Shown here: positions 53,093 to 61,739 of the stretch, piece by piece
How the letters are laid out: each line of letters starts with the position of its first letter
Numbering within the stretch: the first letter of the stretch is position 1
Assembly: GCA_029238215.1 (NCBI GenBank)
Contig: JAQWGN010000016.1
Location: forward strand, 26,853-90,852
Source of the DNA: Flavobacteriaceae bacterium
GTDB lineage: Bacteria > Bacteroidota > Bacteroidia > Flavobacteriales > Flavobacteriaceae
Reading direction: 5' to 3'
DNA length: 64,000 nucleotides
The notes under the pieces: generated by a model
Seen by the model: the letters and a program-made list of their open reading frames with translations, nothing else
Told to the model about the DNA's origin: nothing
Databases searched by the model: none
Made by a program: the position numbers and the translations under genes

Positions 53093-54337
53093 TTAATCGT
53101 ATTTTCTTTTAATAAACCATACATCGCTAAGTGAAAAGCCTAGCATTATATTGGTGTAATTTTCTTTCACCAACCCGGCATCCAAAGTTCCTAATTGACC
53201 CAATTCTACGCCAATATTGATTTTTGATAACCCGCTCATTGGTAAGCCTAATCCAAAGTTTATGCCAAAATCTTTAATTGTTTGGTTTTGGATATTAAGT
53301 CCCGTGTTTTCCAATCGAATACCTGCTCTGTATACAATGCGGCTTAAGTAATTTGTAAACGAGTCGTATTTAGGAATATAAAAACCGCCTAAAGACATGC
53401 GAGATACGGATTCATAGTTTACATCGGGGCTAGGGTCTAAATCATTCGTGATTCCAGTACTAGCCGATAAATAGCTTGCTCCAACAAACCATTTGTGATC
53501 CTCTCCAATACCAATTCCCAACGATGTTTCTGAAGGAAGCTTGTTTGCTATTTCAGCTAAGTTCCCCAAATTCATTTCACTAAAAGACCCCAGACCACCT
53601 GTGGTAGTTATTGTTGCTATGGATCTAGTATTTACACTATTCAACGATGCCTTAGGGGTGTGAGAAATCGAGAATTGCATCTTGTACTTTGAAAAAACAG
53701 AGCGCTCGTAGTGCGCTCCAAAGGTATAGTGGATGCCACTTAACTCTGAGCGTGAAAACACGCGAGTATCGAGCTGAACTTCAGAAAAATTCCGTGTAAA
53801 TGTTTTCTCGGTTAACCCAAAATTATAATTGGCACTTAGCCCTAGACTAAGCCCCTCATAAGGGGTTACTGCCACGGCTAAAAACGTGCTATTCAATCCC
53901 CCAGAACCTTCAAAAAAATTAGTGTAATCTACACCCTCAACCACGCCTGTGGTATTAATTCGATAACCTGTTGCCGTCTTTGGTTTTAAACCAAAGCTAA
54001 ACACAAAATGTTTGGTAGGCACACTTAAAGCCAAATAGTTTAATGACGCTGTTTCCGTATTTGCTGTGCTGTTGTTTCCTTGTTGAGCAGATGACTTATA
54101 CCCTACTCCGACCCGATACTGCACAAACTTTAGTTTCCCCAAAGTAGCTGGATTTTCAAAACTAAACTGCGTGCTATCCGCATAAACGCTAACACCTCCC
54201 ATGGCGTTGTTTTCTGATGTTCTGTTGTTTACAGCTTGTCCTAGACCAAAATAGGAATACGGTGATAAGGAAGCGTTCTGTGAAAAACCACTTGAAGCAA
54301 GGGCTATAAAAATTATAGTGAGGTATTTATTCTTCAT
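53093..54337 (-). CDS. Outer-membrane porin-like protein
   Basis: The 414-residue product has a signal peptide ending FSQ, then ASLSPYSYFGLGQ, a pattern typical of Bacteroidetes OmpP1/FadL-like or PorV-like barrels: an N-terminal GMGGVSVYADSTQFSFENPA-like stretch and many amphipathic strands. The last residues DVWFIKRKYD do not show a classical terminal Phe. It overlaps coaX by 11 bp. The ligand is unknown. Confidence 0.85.
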   Translation of the reverse strand: MKNKYLTIIFIALASSGFSQNASLSPYSYFGLGQAVNNRTSENNAMGGVSVYADSTQFSFENPATLGKLKFVQYRVGVGYKSSAQQGNNSTANTETASLNYLALSVPTKHFVFSFGLKPKTATGYRINTTGVVEGVDYTNFFEGSGGLNSTFLAVAVTPYEGLSLGLSANYNFGLTEKTFTRNFSEVQLDTRVFSRSELSGIHYTFGAHYERSVFSKYKMQFSISHTPKASLNSVNTRSIATITTTGGLGSFSEMNLGNLAEIANKLPSETSLGIGIGEDHKWFVGASYLSASTGITNDLDPSPDVNYESVSRMSLGGFYIPKYDSFTNYLSRIVYRAGIRLENTGLNIQNQTIKDFGINFGLGLPMSGLSKINIGVELGQLGTLDAGLVKENYTNIMLGFSLSDVWFIKRKYD

Positions 54338-55070
54338 AAAAAATGTTGAACATCAGCAGGTGTTGTAAACCTCTAAGTATTAAATGTGTGTCGGCAAAGA
54401 TGGTATTTTTTATTTTTTTATTCAAGGAATCAGCATCACCGCCTGTTAAAATTATGGTAAAATTGCCATATGCTTGCGTAAAAGCTTTTATATGTGTGTT
54501 AATTTCTGCCAAAACTCCCCCTTCTACACCTAGTAAAATGCTATCTGTTGTATTTGTGCCTATTGTCGGAATTGCAGTAGAAGGATCTAATAAAGGTAAT
54601 TTTTCCGTAAAAAGATGCATGGCGTGGTAACGCATTTTCCTTCCTGGCGCAATAATTCCGCCCAAATGCTGCGCCTCGGCGTTAATAAAATCAAAGGTAA
54701 TGCAGCTGCCGGCATCAATAACCAACACGGGGGTTTTCGGGTAGCATAGCAGGGCACCTGCCATGGCTGCTCTACGGTCTGCCCCCAATGTATTGATGTC
54801 CTTATAGTCAGAAGTAAAGGGATATCGGGTGTTTTCGTCTAATAAATGAACCTCGCAAGAGGTTGGCAACAGTTTTTGAATGCGCTTGGCCGATGCGCCA
54901 ACGCTACTTATCATTACAACTGAGAATGGGTTTCCTTGATGGAAAGTTGTCCATGCTGAGGCTTCCCAATCCGTGCATACACCAGTGCTTATAAGGGTGT
55001 TATTATCAAAATACCCATACTTTGTTTGGGTATTGCCAACATCAATAACTAACTGCTTGGTGTGTCTCAT
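54327..55070 (-). CDS. coaX: Type III pantothenate kinase
   Basis: The 247-residue ASKHA-fold kinase makes 4-phosphopantothenate in CoA synthesis. Seen: DVGNTQTKYG at the N-terminus (phosphate loop), GADRRAAMAGAL, the substrate loop DAGSCITFDFI, GGIIAPGRKMRYHAMH, and the C-terminal LTGGDAD. It is the first gene of the coaX-to-PpiD string and is divergent from tRNA-Phe. Confidence 0.95.
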   Translation of the reverse strand: MRHTKQLVIDVGNTQTKYGYFDNNTLISTGVCTDWEASAWTTFHQGNPFSVVMISSVGASAKRIQKLLPTSCEVHLLDENTRYPFTSDYKDINTLGADRRAAMAGALLCYPKTPVLVIDAGSCITFDFINAEAQHLGGIIAPGRKMRYHAMHLFTEKLPLLDPSTAIPTIGTNTTDSILLGVEGGVLAEINTHIKAFTQAYGNFTIILTGGDADSLNKKIKNTIFADTHLILRGLQHLLMFNIFYEE

Positions 55071-55151
55071 AAACGGTAAAAGTAGAAGTTTTTTTTGTAG
55101 CTCCTTGCCAGTTGTAGGAAAGCAAGTATATTTGTGCTTGCATTTTTGCAG

Positions 55152-55224
55152 GGTACCTTAGCTCAGTTGGTAGAGCAAAGGACTGAAAATCCTTGTGTCC
55201 CTGGTTCGATTCCTGGAGGTACCA
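55152..55224 (+). tRNA. tRNA-Phe (anticodon GAA), integration site
   Basis: The 73-nt cloverleaf has acceptor GGTACCT/AGGTACC, D arm GCTCAGTTGGTAGAGC, anticodon stem-loop AAGGA-CTGAAAA-TCCTT with GAA, and T loop TTCGATT with one U-U mismatch in the T stem. CCA is not encoded. An integrase gene follows 138 bp downstream, so its 3' end is the likely attachment site of the element to the right. Confidence 0.95.
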
Positions 55225-55231
55225 CTTTAAC

Positions 55232-55275
55232 AACTCCCTAATAAACTGATAATCATTGATTTAGGGAGTTTTTTT
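55232..55275 (+). terminator. Terminator of tRNA-Phe
   Basis: AACTCCCTAA pairs with TTAGGGAGTT across an 18-nt loop, and seven T residues follow. It ends the tRNA transcript before the integrase region. Confidence 0.8.
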
Positions 55276-55276
55276 A

Positions 55277-55356
55277 TGTTCTTATTTCAAAAAAGAACAA
55301 CATTAAGAACAATTTAACAGTTCAATTTGTATCTTTATGGGGTGGATTTAAGAACA
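55277..55356. repeat. Four copies of AAGAACA before the integrase
   Basis: AAGAACA occurs at 55293-55299, 55305-55311 and 55350-55356, and inverted as TGTTCTT at 55277-55283. The first two direct copies are 12 bp apart. They lie between the tRNA terminator and the integrase start, the place where arm-type integrase or excisionase sites are usually found. Confidence 0.5.
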
Positions 55357-55361
55357 TTACA

Positions 55362-56942
55362 TTGAGTATCTTCTATAAACTTAATTACCTCAAAAAGAAA
55401 GAACTTTACTCTGTTGATGATAAGGTAGGGATACAAATTGTCTACTATTTTGATAAAAAGAGAATCTCCTTTTCTACTAACATAAATGTAAAAATAAAGG
55501 ACTGGGATGACCATTGGAGAAACAAAAGAACAAACGAACCTGTTCTTTCATCAGACAAGGATTTCAAAACAAAGAACATACTCCTACTCCAAAAGTGGAT
55601 GGAGATAAAAGATGTCATTTTTGAAATAAGAAAAAATGACATGGTTCCCTCTACTGATTTAGTTAAATCCTACATGAGAAGGGAATCCTCCATTAAACTC
55701 AACAAATCAGGTGGTGAAATTCATTTTGAGATGTTTTTGAACAAATATTTAAAGTGGATTAATTCTCCTAAATACCTTGTTGAAACGAGAAACTCCATAT
55801 CATATGTAAGAAGTGTAGTTGGGTCAGTAACCGATATTATTCGGTTTACCAAAGAGTACCAAGTGAAGAATTCAATAAAACTTCTCCCCTCAGACATAGA
55901 CAAAAACTTTACTAATGAACTCATTATCTACTCAGATAAAAGAGGATTACAACCTTCAACGATAAAGAAAAGAATAAAGGTTCTTGTGATGTTTGGAAAA
56001 TGGTTAGAGGAAAATCATGGAGTTAAAATGATTGTCCACAAACCCAAACGAGATAAGGATAAGGATAAAGAAATTCTATTTTTGAAAGATGATGAATTAG
56101 TCAAACTTCACGAGTTTAAAGGATTTGAATACAACAGAAAAGAGTTTCATAATCACTATCCCAAGAATGTTCATAAAATCGAATTTTTTGAAGATATAGT
56201 TAAGAATGGTAAAGTAAAAAAATACACCTCCTATGAAGTTTACAAAGACCTACTTCTGATGTTATGTGGTCTGGGATTGAGATATATTGATGGTGTCAAT
56301 TTAAAGATGATTCATTTTAAAGAACTTGACAAAAGAACCAAGAAGGACAGAAAAGATTCCTTTGTTAAAGGTGAGTTCGTCTTAACACCTCAAAAAACGA
56401 GTGTTGTAGTTAGAATCCCCAACACTCCATTAACTTGGGAGATTTACAAAAAGTATTCTTCTGGAAAAGGAGTAGACGATTATTTGTTTCCAAGAACAAG
56501 ATTTGGAAACTCTATATCAAACACAAAGTTCAACAAACACATAAAAGAAATAAGTAGAATAGTTGGATTGAATAGAGTAATCATGAAACCCAAGTATGAT
56601 TGGAACAATCAAGTTATTGAGGGGACTGACAACACCAAAAGATTACACCAAGTTATAACATCACACATTGGAAGAAAAACAATGATTAGAACATATGTAG
56701 ATGTAGGTTATGATAGGAAAACTATTATGAGTATAACTGGGATTCAAAACTACAAAACCCTTGATGTCTACTACGAAACATCAGAAAGAGATAGATTCAA
56801 ATTCAATAATCTATTACATCAGAATATAGATACTAATCTAAAATCTAATGATGTTGTAGTAGATGAGAAAGATAAACTCTTCGAGATGTATAAAAGAGGT
56901 GACTTAACCTGGGAACAATTAGGTAAACTTATAAATAATTAA
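55362..56942 (+). CDS. Tyrosine recombinase (integrase)
   Basis: The 526-residue integrase has an N-terminal arm-type domain (about 1-90), a SAM-like core-binding domain (about 115-220), and a C-terminal catalytic domain. Visible catalytic parts: box I in LLMLCGLGLRYIDGV (Arg), then TSHIGRKTMIRTYVDVG (His and Arg of box II), and the nucleophile region TLDVYYETS (Tyr). The usual second His in LGH is replaced (TGIQNYKTL). The start codon is TTG at 55362; no ATG fits. It sits beside tRNA-Phe and would drive integration there. The next gene begins 1 bp after its stop. Confidence 0.88.
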   Translation: MSIFYKLNYLKKKELYSVDDKVGIQIVYYFDKKRISFSTNINVKIKDWDDHWRNKRTNEPVLSSDKDFKTKNILLLQKWMEIKDVIFEIRKNDMVPSTDLVKSYMRRESSIKLNKSGGEIHFEMFLNKYLKWINSPKYLVETRNSISYVRSVVGSVTDIIRFTKEYQVKNSIKLLPSDIDKNFTNELIIYSDKRGLQPSTIKKRIKVLVMFGKWLEENHGVKMIVHKPKRDKDKDKEILFLKDDELVKLHEFKGFEYNRKEFHNHYPKNVHKIEFFEDIVKNGKVKKYTSYEVYKDLLLMLCGLGLRYIDGVNLKMIHFKELDKRTKKDRKDSFVKGEFVLTPQKTSVVVRIPNTPLTWEIYKKYSSGKGVDDYLFPRTRFGNSISNTKFNKHIKEISRIVGLNRVIMKPKYDWNNQVIEGTDNTKRLHQVITSHIGRKTMIRTYVDVGYDRKTIMSITGIQNYKTLDVYYETSERDRFKFNNLLHQNIDTNLKSNDVVVDEKDKLFEMYKRGDLTWEQLGKLINN

Positions 56943-56943
56943 A

Positions 56944-57864
56944 ATGTCATTTAATTCGTTAATTATCGGGGAAAAATACTCCAAAAAGGACCTCTCTGAG
57001 ATATTTGATAATTCTAATATTTCGATTGTAAGAGAGGGTATATATAATGTAAGTGATTCTGAATCATTCTTTTTTGTAGACCTTGAAAAGAAAGGGAAAG
57101 AGGAAAGATTTCATTTTGATGACTTTTTTGAAGGTGATTATTTTCATTGGGATTCTCAAACGACTCAACACATAAATACTCCTAAGATTCAAGAGATTGT
57201 TAATGGAGAAAGAACACCACATTTAATGATTAGGATAACACCGAAAATCAAAAATGTAACTCAACCATTTATATACTGTGGTAGATTAAAATATGTTGAA
57301 TATGAGGAGGGAACATCAAAACCAGTCCACATATTATTTCAAAACATAGATTTTCAAGATGATACAGAAAACAAAGAGTTAATTGAAATTTATACCTGGA
57401 AACCAAATAAGATTGGAAAAACTACTAAATCTAAGATTTCCAAACAAGGTATTATTTCTAAGGAGAGAGTAATAAATTATAAGAAACCAAATTCGACTGA
57501 AAGGAGTGGTTTAGTAACTTCAAGAGTTGGTCAAGGATATTATAGACAAATGATAAGAGAGAAGTGGAACAATAGATGTCCAGTTACAGGTTGTGATATA
57601 TTAGGTATTTTAATCTCATCTCACATTCTACCTTGGTCTGAGTGTAATGATGATGAAAGATTAGATGTTGAAAATGGTATCCTTCTTTCACCTAATGTTG
57701 ATTCACTTTTTGATAAACATCTTATCTCATTTACTAACAATGGAGAGATAGTTTTATCAAATAGAGTTACTGAAAAACAACTAAATAGATTAGGTATTCC
57801 AACTGATATTAAGATACCCATCTCAGAGGGAATGAAAAAATATTTAAATAAACACCGTCAATAA
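56944..57864 (+). CDS. HNH endonuclease with DUF3427-like N-terminal region
   Basis: The 306-residue protein has a C-terminal HNH_2-type nuclease (about 185-290): SRVGQGYYRQMIREKWNNRC, CPVTGC, ISSHILPW with the catalytic histidine, and ENGILLSPNVDSLFDKHLISF. The middle part (about 75-150; HWDSQ, PHLMIRITPK, PFIYCGRLKYVEYE) resembles the DUF3427 domain seen at the ends of restriction helicases, which may recognise DNA. The catalytic residues look intact. It is one base downstream of the integrase stop and 7 bp before a Nudix gene, so the three are one operon. A restriction-like defence role is inferred. Confidence 0.82.
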   Translation: MSFNSLIIGEKYSKKDLSEIFDNSNISIVREGIYNVSDSESFFFVDLEKKGKEERFHFDDFFEGDYFHWDSQTTQHINTPKIQEIVNGERTPHLMIRITPKIKNVTQPFIYCGRLKYVEYEEGTSKPVHILFQNIDFQDDTENKELIEIYTWKPNKIGKTTKSKISKQGIISKERVINYKKPNSTERSGLVTSRVGQGYYRQMIREKWNNRCPVTGCDILGILISSHILPWSECNDDERLDVENGILLSPNVDSLFDKHLISFTNNGEIVLSNRVTEKQLNRLGIPTDIKIPISEGMKKYLNKHRQ

Positions 57865-57871
57865 ACAATTA

Positions 57872-58237
57872 ATGATTGATGTTGTTTGTGGAGTAATAAA
57901 GAACGGTGATAAGTATTTAATTACTCAAAGGGGTGATAAAATGAACGAAGGGAAATGGGAATTTCCTGGTGGTAAGGTTAAAGAAAATGAACATCTATAC
58001 GACTCTATCAAACGAGAGTTACTTGAAGAATTAGAGTTAGATGTAACACCAATTCGAAAAATAACAAGTTATACTTTTCAAGATTATAATTTGACATTCA
58101 TCCTCTGTAAACCTCATAACATTTCAAGTATAAAACTTAAAGAACATAAAAATTTGTCTTGGATTGAAAAGAATGATTTCCAAAACTATAATTTCTTAGA
58201 AGGAGATGTATACTTCATTAAGAAATACATCTTTTAA
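57872..58237 (+). CDS. Nudix hydrolase, MutT-like
   Basis: The 121-residue Nudix protein has an intact box: GGKVKENEHLYDSIKREL and LEELEL (GX5EX7REUXEEXGU, with the last Gly replaced). It resembles 8-oxo-dGTP diphosphatase (MutT, CTP pyrophosphohydrolase-like), opening with VVCGVIKNGDKYLITQR. It is the third gene of the integrase-HNH-Nudix string. Whether it sanitises nucleotides or acts with the HNH nuclease is unknown. Confidence 0.88.
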   Translation: MIDVVCGVIKNGDKYLITQRGDKMNEGKWEFPGGKVKENEHLYDSIKRELLEELELDVTPIRKITSYTFQDYNLTFILCKPHNISSIKLKEHKNLSWIEKNDFQNYNFLEGDVYFIKKYIF

Positions 58238-58330
58238 TATTATAATTCCCATATAGAGAAAAAATTGACTCCGATATAAAAACCACTCAGACTAGAGTTT
58301 AGAGAAAAAGTTATTTCTCAGTTACAAGAA

Positions 58331-58421
58331 ACCTCCACTATCAACTCCAACCCCAATGTTTATGGGGGGTTAAATCAAATTATCTTAAATTTGAATCATC
58401 AATTTTGAAGAAAGAATTATG
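58331..58421 (+). repeat. Duplicated gene leader, copy A
   Basis: About 80 of 91 bases match, in inverted orientation, the stretch 61596-61685. Both copies run from ACCTCCACTATC through CCCAATGTTTATG and TTAAATTTGAATCATCAATT to the ATG of the following gene. TAAATTTG (58386-58393) is a perfect -7 box in both. Confidence 0.85.
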
Positions 58422-58673
58422 AACGAGGATATTGAAAAATATGAACAAAAAAAATTACTTAAGTTAAAGAAGACAAATCCTGATGAGTATAAAGTTGAAC
58501 TTGAAAAACTAAATAAAAGGAAGAAAGAACTGAAAAAAGAAACAATCAAATCAAGATATGAATATGTTATAGTTCTTGTATTACTTATCATAAATAAGTC
58601 TTTGAATGGACCACCAATCTTATACTTATTAATAGGTTTTGGTCCTTACTTATTAAAAAAACTTTTAAAGTGA
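58419..58673 (+). CDS. Small coiled-coil/membrane protein
   Basis: The 84-residue product is highly charged at first (about 1-48; repeated Lys/Glu, probably a coiled coil) and ends with one or two hydrophobic stretches (about 49-80). The final KKLLK is basic. I know no family. It starts at the end of duplicated leader copy A, and its stop overlaps the next gene as GTGA, so the two form an operon. Confidence 0.65.
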   Translation: MNEDIEKYEQKKLLKLKKTNPDEYKVELEKLNKRKKELKKETIKSRYEYVIVLVLLIINKSLNGPPILYLLIGFGPYLLKKLLK

Positions 58674-59287
58674 AGTTTTATGTCATAACAATATTATTTT
58701 TAACATTCTATAATTCTGTACAATCTCAACTTATTACAGAAACAGTAGTTCCAAATAAATTTGGAAAATATTTATTTGTAAAAAACCATCAAAAATCACT
58801 TGAAGATTTTAGGTTTAAAATACCGGAAGGATTTGAATACTTAAGGGAAGGTAATGACAACAGTGTTATCAAGATATTTAGAAAAAAAATTTCTTCAAAC
58901 AAATTAGATTTTTTTGGAAAAAAAATCTATTATAATATTGATTTTGGTATAACTGTGTTAAAGTGGAGGGACTATCCAAAATATAAAATGTTATTAAATA
59001 AGTCTGACCTTGAAATAAAAAAGATAATTTTAAATAATTCCAAGTCACGTGATAAAACTGTTGACCCAAATGAGTCTAGATACTTTTACGAAATAAATAA
59101 CAATTTTTGGACAATAGTGGTTACTTGGAGTAATGAGAAGAATTTATATGTAATTATATGTCAAAGTTATTCTAATCAACAAACGATTCAGTTTTCATTT
59201 ATGACGGACTTGGATTTAAAAAATGATATTAATGTTGATGTTAACAATTTAAAATCTTTGATTGATACTTTTGAGTTTGTAAACTGA
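58670..59287 (+). CDS. Hypothetical secreted protein
   Basis: The 205-residue product starts with GTG at 58670, overlapping the preceding stop (GTGA). A signal peptide (FYVITILFLTFYNSVQSQ) is followed by an AT-rich, Lys/Asn-rich mature part with no recognised domain. It shares a leader with the secreted HExxH protein at 60348-61598 through the preceding gene, so the two may be expressed together. Its function is unknown. Confidence 0.7.
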   Translation: MKFYVITILFLTFYNSVQSQLITETVVPNKFGKYLFVKNHQKSLEDFRFKIPEGFEYLREGNDNSVIKIFRKKISSNKLDFFGKKIYYNIDFGITVLKWRDYPKYKMLLNKSDLEIKKIILNNSKSRDKTVDPNESRYFYEINNNFWTIVVTWSNEKNLYVIICQSYSNQQTIQFSFMTDLDLKNDINVDVNNLKSLIDTFEFVN

Positions 59288-59310
59288 TTTTATTATAAAA
59301 CATACTTTCT

Positions 59311-59427
59311 AATCCATTTAAACTCACAGAACCCATTGATGTGAGTGGTTTACAACCATCAATGTATATCTACAATGTAAAAGATGGTAGTGAAGTAAAA
59401 CAAAGTGGAAAAGTTTTGATTGAGTAA
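59311..59427 (+). pseudogene. Fragment of a type IX secretion C-terminal sorting domain
   Basis: The frame from 59311 to the TAA at 59425-59427 reads ...EPIDVSGLQPSMYIYNVKDG and KQSGKVLIE, the unmistakable end of a T9SS type A sorting domain (GLqpGmYiy...GKvlie). No N-terminal passenger remains: upstream there is the end of another gene. It is a relic of a secreted protein gene cut by insertion or deletion. It ends 28 bp before a terminator. Confidence 0.75.
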
Positions 59428-59455
59428 TTAATCTGAATAACTCAAATAATTAGAG

Positions 59456-59487
59456 GGGTAAGTTCCAATAGGTTCTTACCCTTTTTT
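59456..59487 (+). terminator. Terminator after the T9SS relic
   Basis: GGGTAAG (59456-59462) pairs with CTTACCC (59475-59481), with a few more inner pairs, and six T follow. Together with the relic it accounts for most of the gene-free gap 59288-59593; the rest is AT-rich with no clear promoter for the recombinase. Confidence 0.75.
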
Positions 59488-59593
59488 GTTTTCCATTAAT
59501 TCTTAATAAAACCTACAACACATAAACCCCTATTTTATTAGGATATATCACTATTTTGTTGTATATTAAGATTGAAATAAAAAAGGAAACACT

Positions 59594-60205
59594 ATGGGAT
59601 TAAAAATCAAGTATAATAGAACCTCCACCATTCAACAGGAAGGGGAAAGATTCAAGTTAGATAAGGATAGTTACGATTTAACTCTCTTTGATAAGGGTGT
59701 AAGTGGTAAAATACCATTCTCTGAAAGAGAAAAGGGAAGAGAACTCACCCAATTGGTTCAGAACGGTGAAGTTGATGAGGTTGTTGTGGAGGAACTCTCA
59801 CGTTTAGGTAGAAATACCATTGATACACTTACCACTCTTAAATTCTTTGAAGAGAATGGGGTTAATGTGGTTGTAAAGAGTATGGGTAACCTTCAATCTA
59901 TGGTTAATGGGAAGAAGAACCCTATTTGGAATTTAATTACATCAGTAATGAGTTCTCTTTATGAATTAGAAAGAGAGAACATCTTAGAAAGAACTGAGAT
60001 GGGAAGAAAGATGTATGTAATGAATGGTGGGAAACTTGGAAGGAAGATTGGAACTACTGAGAGTAGAAATGATTTCTTAAAGAAAGAGAGAACTCAGAAG
60101 ATTATCTCTCTATTAGATAAAGGTAAATCAGTTCGTGATATCAGTAGTAGGTTGGGAGTATCTCCAAAAACAATTGTTAAGGTTAGGAAGTATGTATTGG
60201 AATAA
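59594..60205 (+). CDS. Serine recombinase (resolvase/invertase)
   Basis: The 203-residue small serine recombinase has the catalytic serine in YNRTST (residues 7-12), the arginines in EELSRLGRNTIDTL, the helix ELERENILERTEMGRKM, and a C-terminal helix-turn-helix (KSVRDISSRLGVSPKTIVKV). That is the full resolvase/invertase layout. It may resolve multimers of the element or invert a segment. The inverted leader copies at 58331 and 61596 flank it, but they are too imperfect to be its obvious sites. Confidence 0.92.
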   Translation: MGLKIKYNRTSTIQQEGERFKLDKDSYDLTLFDKGVSGKIPFSEREKGRELTQLVQNGEVDEVVVEELSRLGRNTIDTLTTLKFFEENGVNVVVKSMGNLQSMVNGKKNPIWNLITSVMSSLYELERENILERTEMGRKMYVMNGGKLGRKIGTTESRNDFLKKERTQKIISLLDKGKSVRDISSRLGVSPKTIVKVRKYVLE

Positions 60206-60347
60206 AAAAGGGTAAGAACTTTTCGTTCCTAACTGTTTTAAACTTATTACAAATTTTTCATGTTTTGAAAGTTCCTCTGACGATTTATTTTTTGAATTTC
60301 TTCTCTCTTTTTCTTTTTCAAACTTCAATATATCTTTATTCATATGA

Positions 60348-61598
60348 TTATTTTAACTTGTTCAATAACTTATTTAATGAATTTAAAAAATCTTCCATAT
60401 ATAATGTGTCGTATTTAGAAAACCCAGGGTACATTATTTCTCCAAAATCCTCTATATTTTTTGAATGTTCTAAATTAAAAACATCATGAAACATCTCGTG
60501 ATATAAGATGTAATATTTTTGTACTGTACTAAAAGAATCCCAACTTTTTTTGTTAATTAATATATCAACTTTACTGTCATCGAACATTCCATAACTAACA
60601 CCATGACTATCACAAGTTAATTCATCCTTATCTAAATTTGAGAATTTGACTGAGAATTCTTCGGGAATAGTTGTACTTATAGAGTTGTTGTTTAAGTCCC
60701 TATAAAACTTCTCAACGAAAATTATTAATTCATCATCAACATCACCATAATTTATTTTGTTAGATTTAGTAGATGAACCATACTTGAGGGATTTTAAAAT
60801 ATATTTAAATTCATTTAAGTCATTTTCTGATTTTTCAGTTGTAAAACCATAATATAAAAGAATATAATCTTCAATAATTGTAACCCAAACATAATAATGT
60901 TTATTGATGTTGTCGTGATAACCATTACACGAGATAAATGGATACCCATTTATAATTTCTTTTTTGAAACTGTTTATGTAAATTCCTCTTGAATTTTCCT
61001 TTATAAAATCGATTAAGTTTGATATTTCAACCTCCGAATCAAAAAAATCATCAACCTCATTTCGATTGTAAAATTCCCCTGTTTCTTCAACACCCAGTGA
61101 TATGATTTTTCCTTTGGATGTAAAATAAACAAGGTTTATTTCTCCTCCATCATGGGTTTCCCAACCAAGAGGTTGTTTTATTTTTAAATCAATTGTAATT
61201 CCATTTTCCAACCCACCTAAATTTAGGTAGTCACCAAGATAGATTTGGTCAAAATCTTTCCAGAATATATCAATAGTATCAACAATTAAATTATTTCTAT
61301 AGTAATAATAACTCCAATTCAAATTGTTTTCAACAAGATAAATGTACTTTCCAGAGTCAATAATTTGTTTAATTAACGTTTGTTTTTTTATTGGTATCCA
61401 GTCAATAGGGACATCATAACTAAATATCATGGTTCTTCCTATCGAAGAAACTGACCTACCAATAGTTCCATTTTCAAAAGAAACTCCATTAATATTTTCA
61501 TTTAATTCAATAGAAGATTGTTGAATTTGATTTATACTAAGTTGTCCAAAAACAATTTCTTGTGTTGTGAAAAGTAACAACAACAATATCCTCTTCAT
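60348..61598 (-). CDS. Secreted putative zinc metallopeptidase
   Basis: The product of about 416 residues has a signal peptide (KRILLLLLFTTQEIVFGQ), an unknown region (about 20-290) and a C-terminal zincin-like core with YHEMFHDVFNLEH (HExxH and a third histidine seven residues on) followed by IMYPGF, like a Met-turn. This fits a zinc protease, though the family is not recognised. I choose the ATG at 61598 (MKRILL), not the one at 61607, because the duplicated leader copy B ends exactly at this ATG, as copy A does at its gene. It is AT-rich and part of the integrated element. Confidence 0.75.
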   Translation of the reverse strand: MKRILLLLLFTTQEIVFGQLSINQIQQSSIELNENINGVSFENGTIGRSVSSIGRTMIFSYDVPIDWIPIKKQTLIKQIIDSGKYIYLVENNLNWSYYYYRNNLIVDTIDIFWKDFDQIYLGDYLNLGGLENGITIDLKIKQPLGWETHDGGEINLVYFTSKGKIISLGVEETGEFYNRNEVDDFFDSEVEISNLIDFIKENSRGIYINSFKKEIINGYPFISCNGYHDNINKHYYVWVTIIEDYILLYYGFTTEKSENDLNEFKYILKSLKYGSSTKSNKINYGDVDDELIIFVEKFYRDLNNNSISTTIPEEFSVKFSNLDKDELTCDSHGVSYGMFDDSKVDILINKKSWDSFSTVQKYYILYHEMFHDVFNLEHSKNIEDFGEIMYPGFSKYDTLYMEDFLNSLNKLLNKLK

Positions 61599-61685
61599 AA
61601 TTCTCACTTCATAATTGATGATTCAAATTTAAGAGAATTTGAGTTAACCCTCATAAACATTGGGATTGAAGTGGATAGTGGAGGT
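61596..61685 (-). repeat. Duplicated gene leader, copy B
   Basis: This is the inverted counterpart of 58331-58421, with the same -7 box (TAAATTTG at 61631-61624) and the same hairpin region around CCCAATGTTTATG. It ends at the ATG of the metallopeptidase gene. Confidence 0.85.
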
Positions 61686-61739
61686 GAATTAACCTGTCAA
61701 ATTTATCTCTGAGAATTTGGTAGTTCAAGAAGAAAAGAT

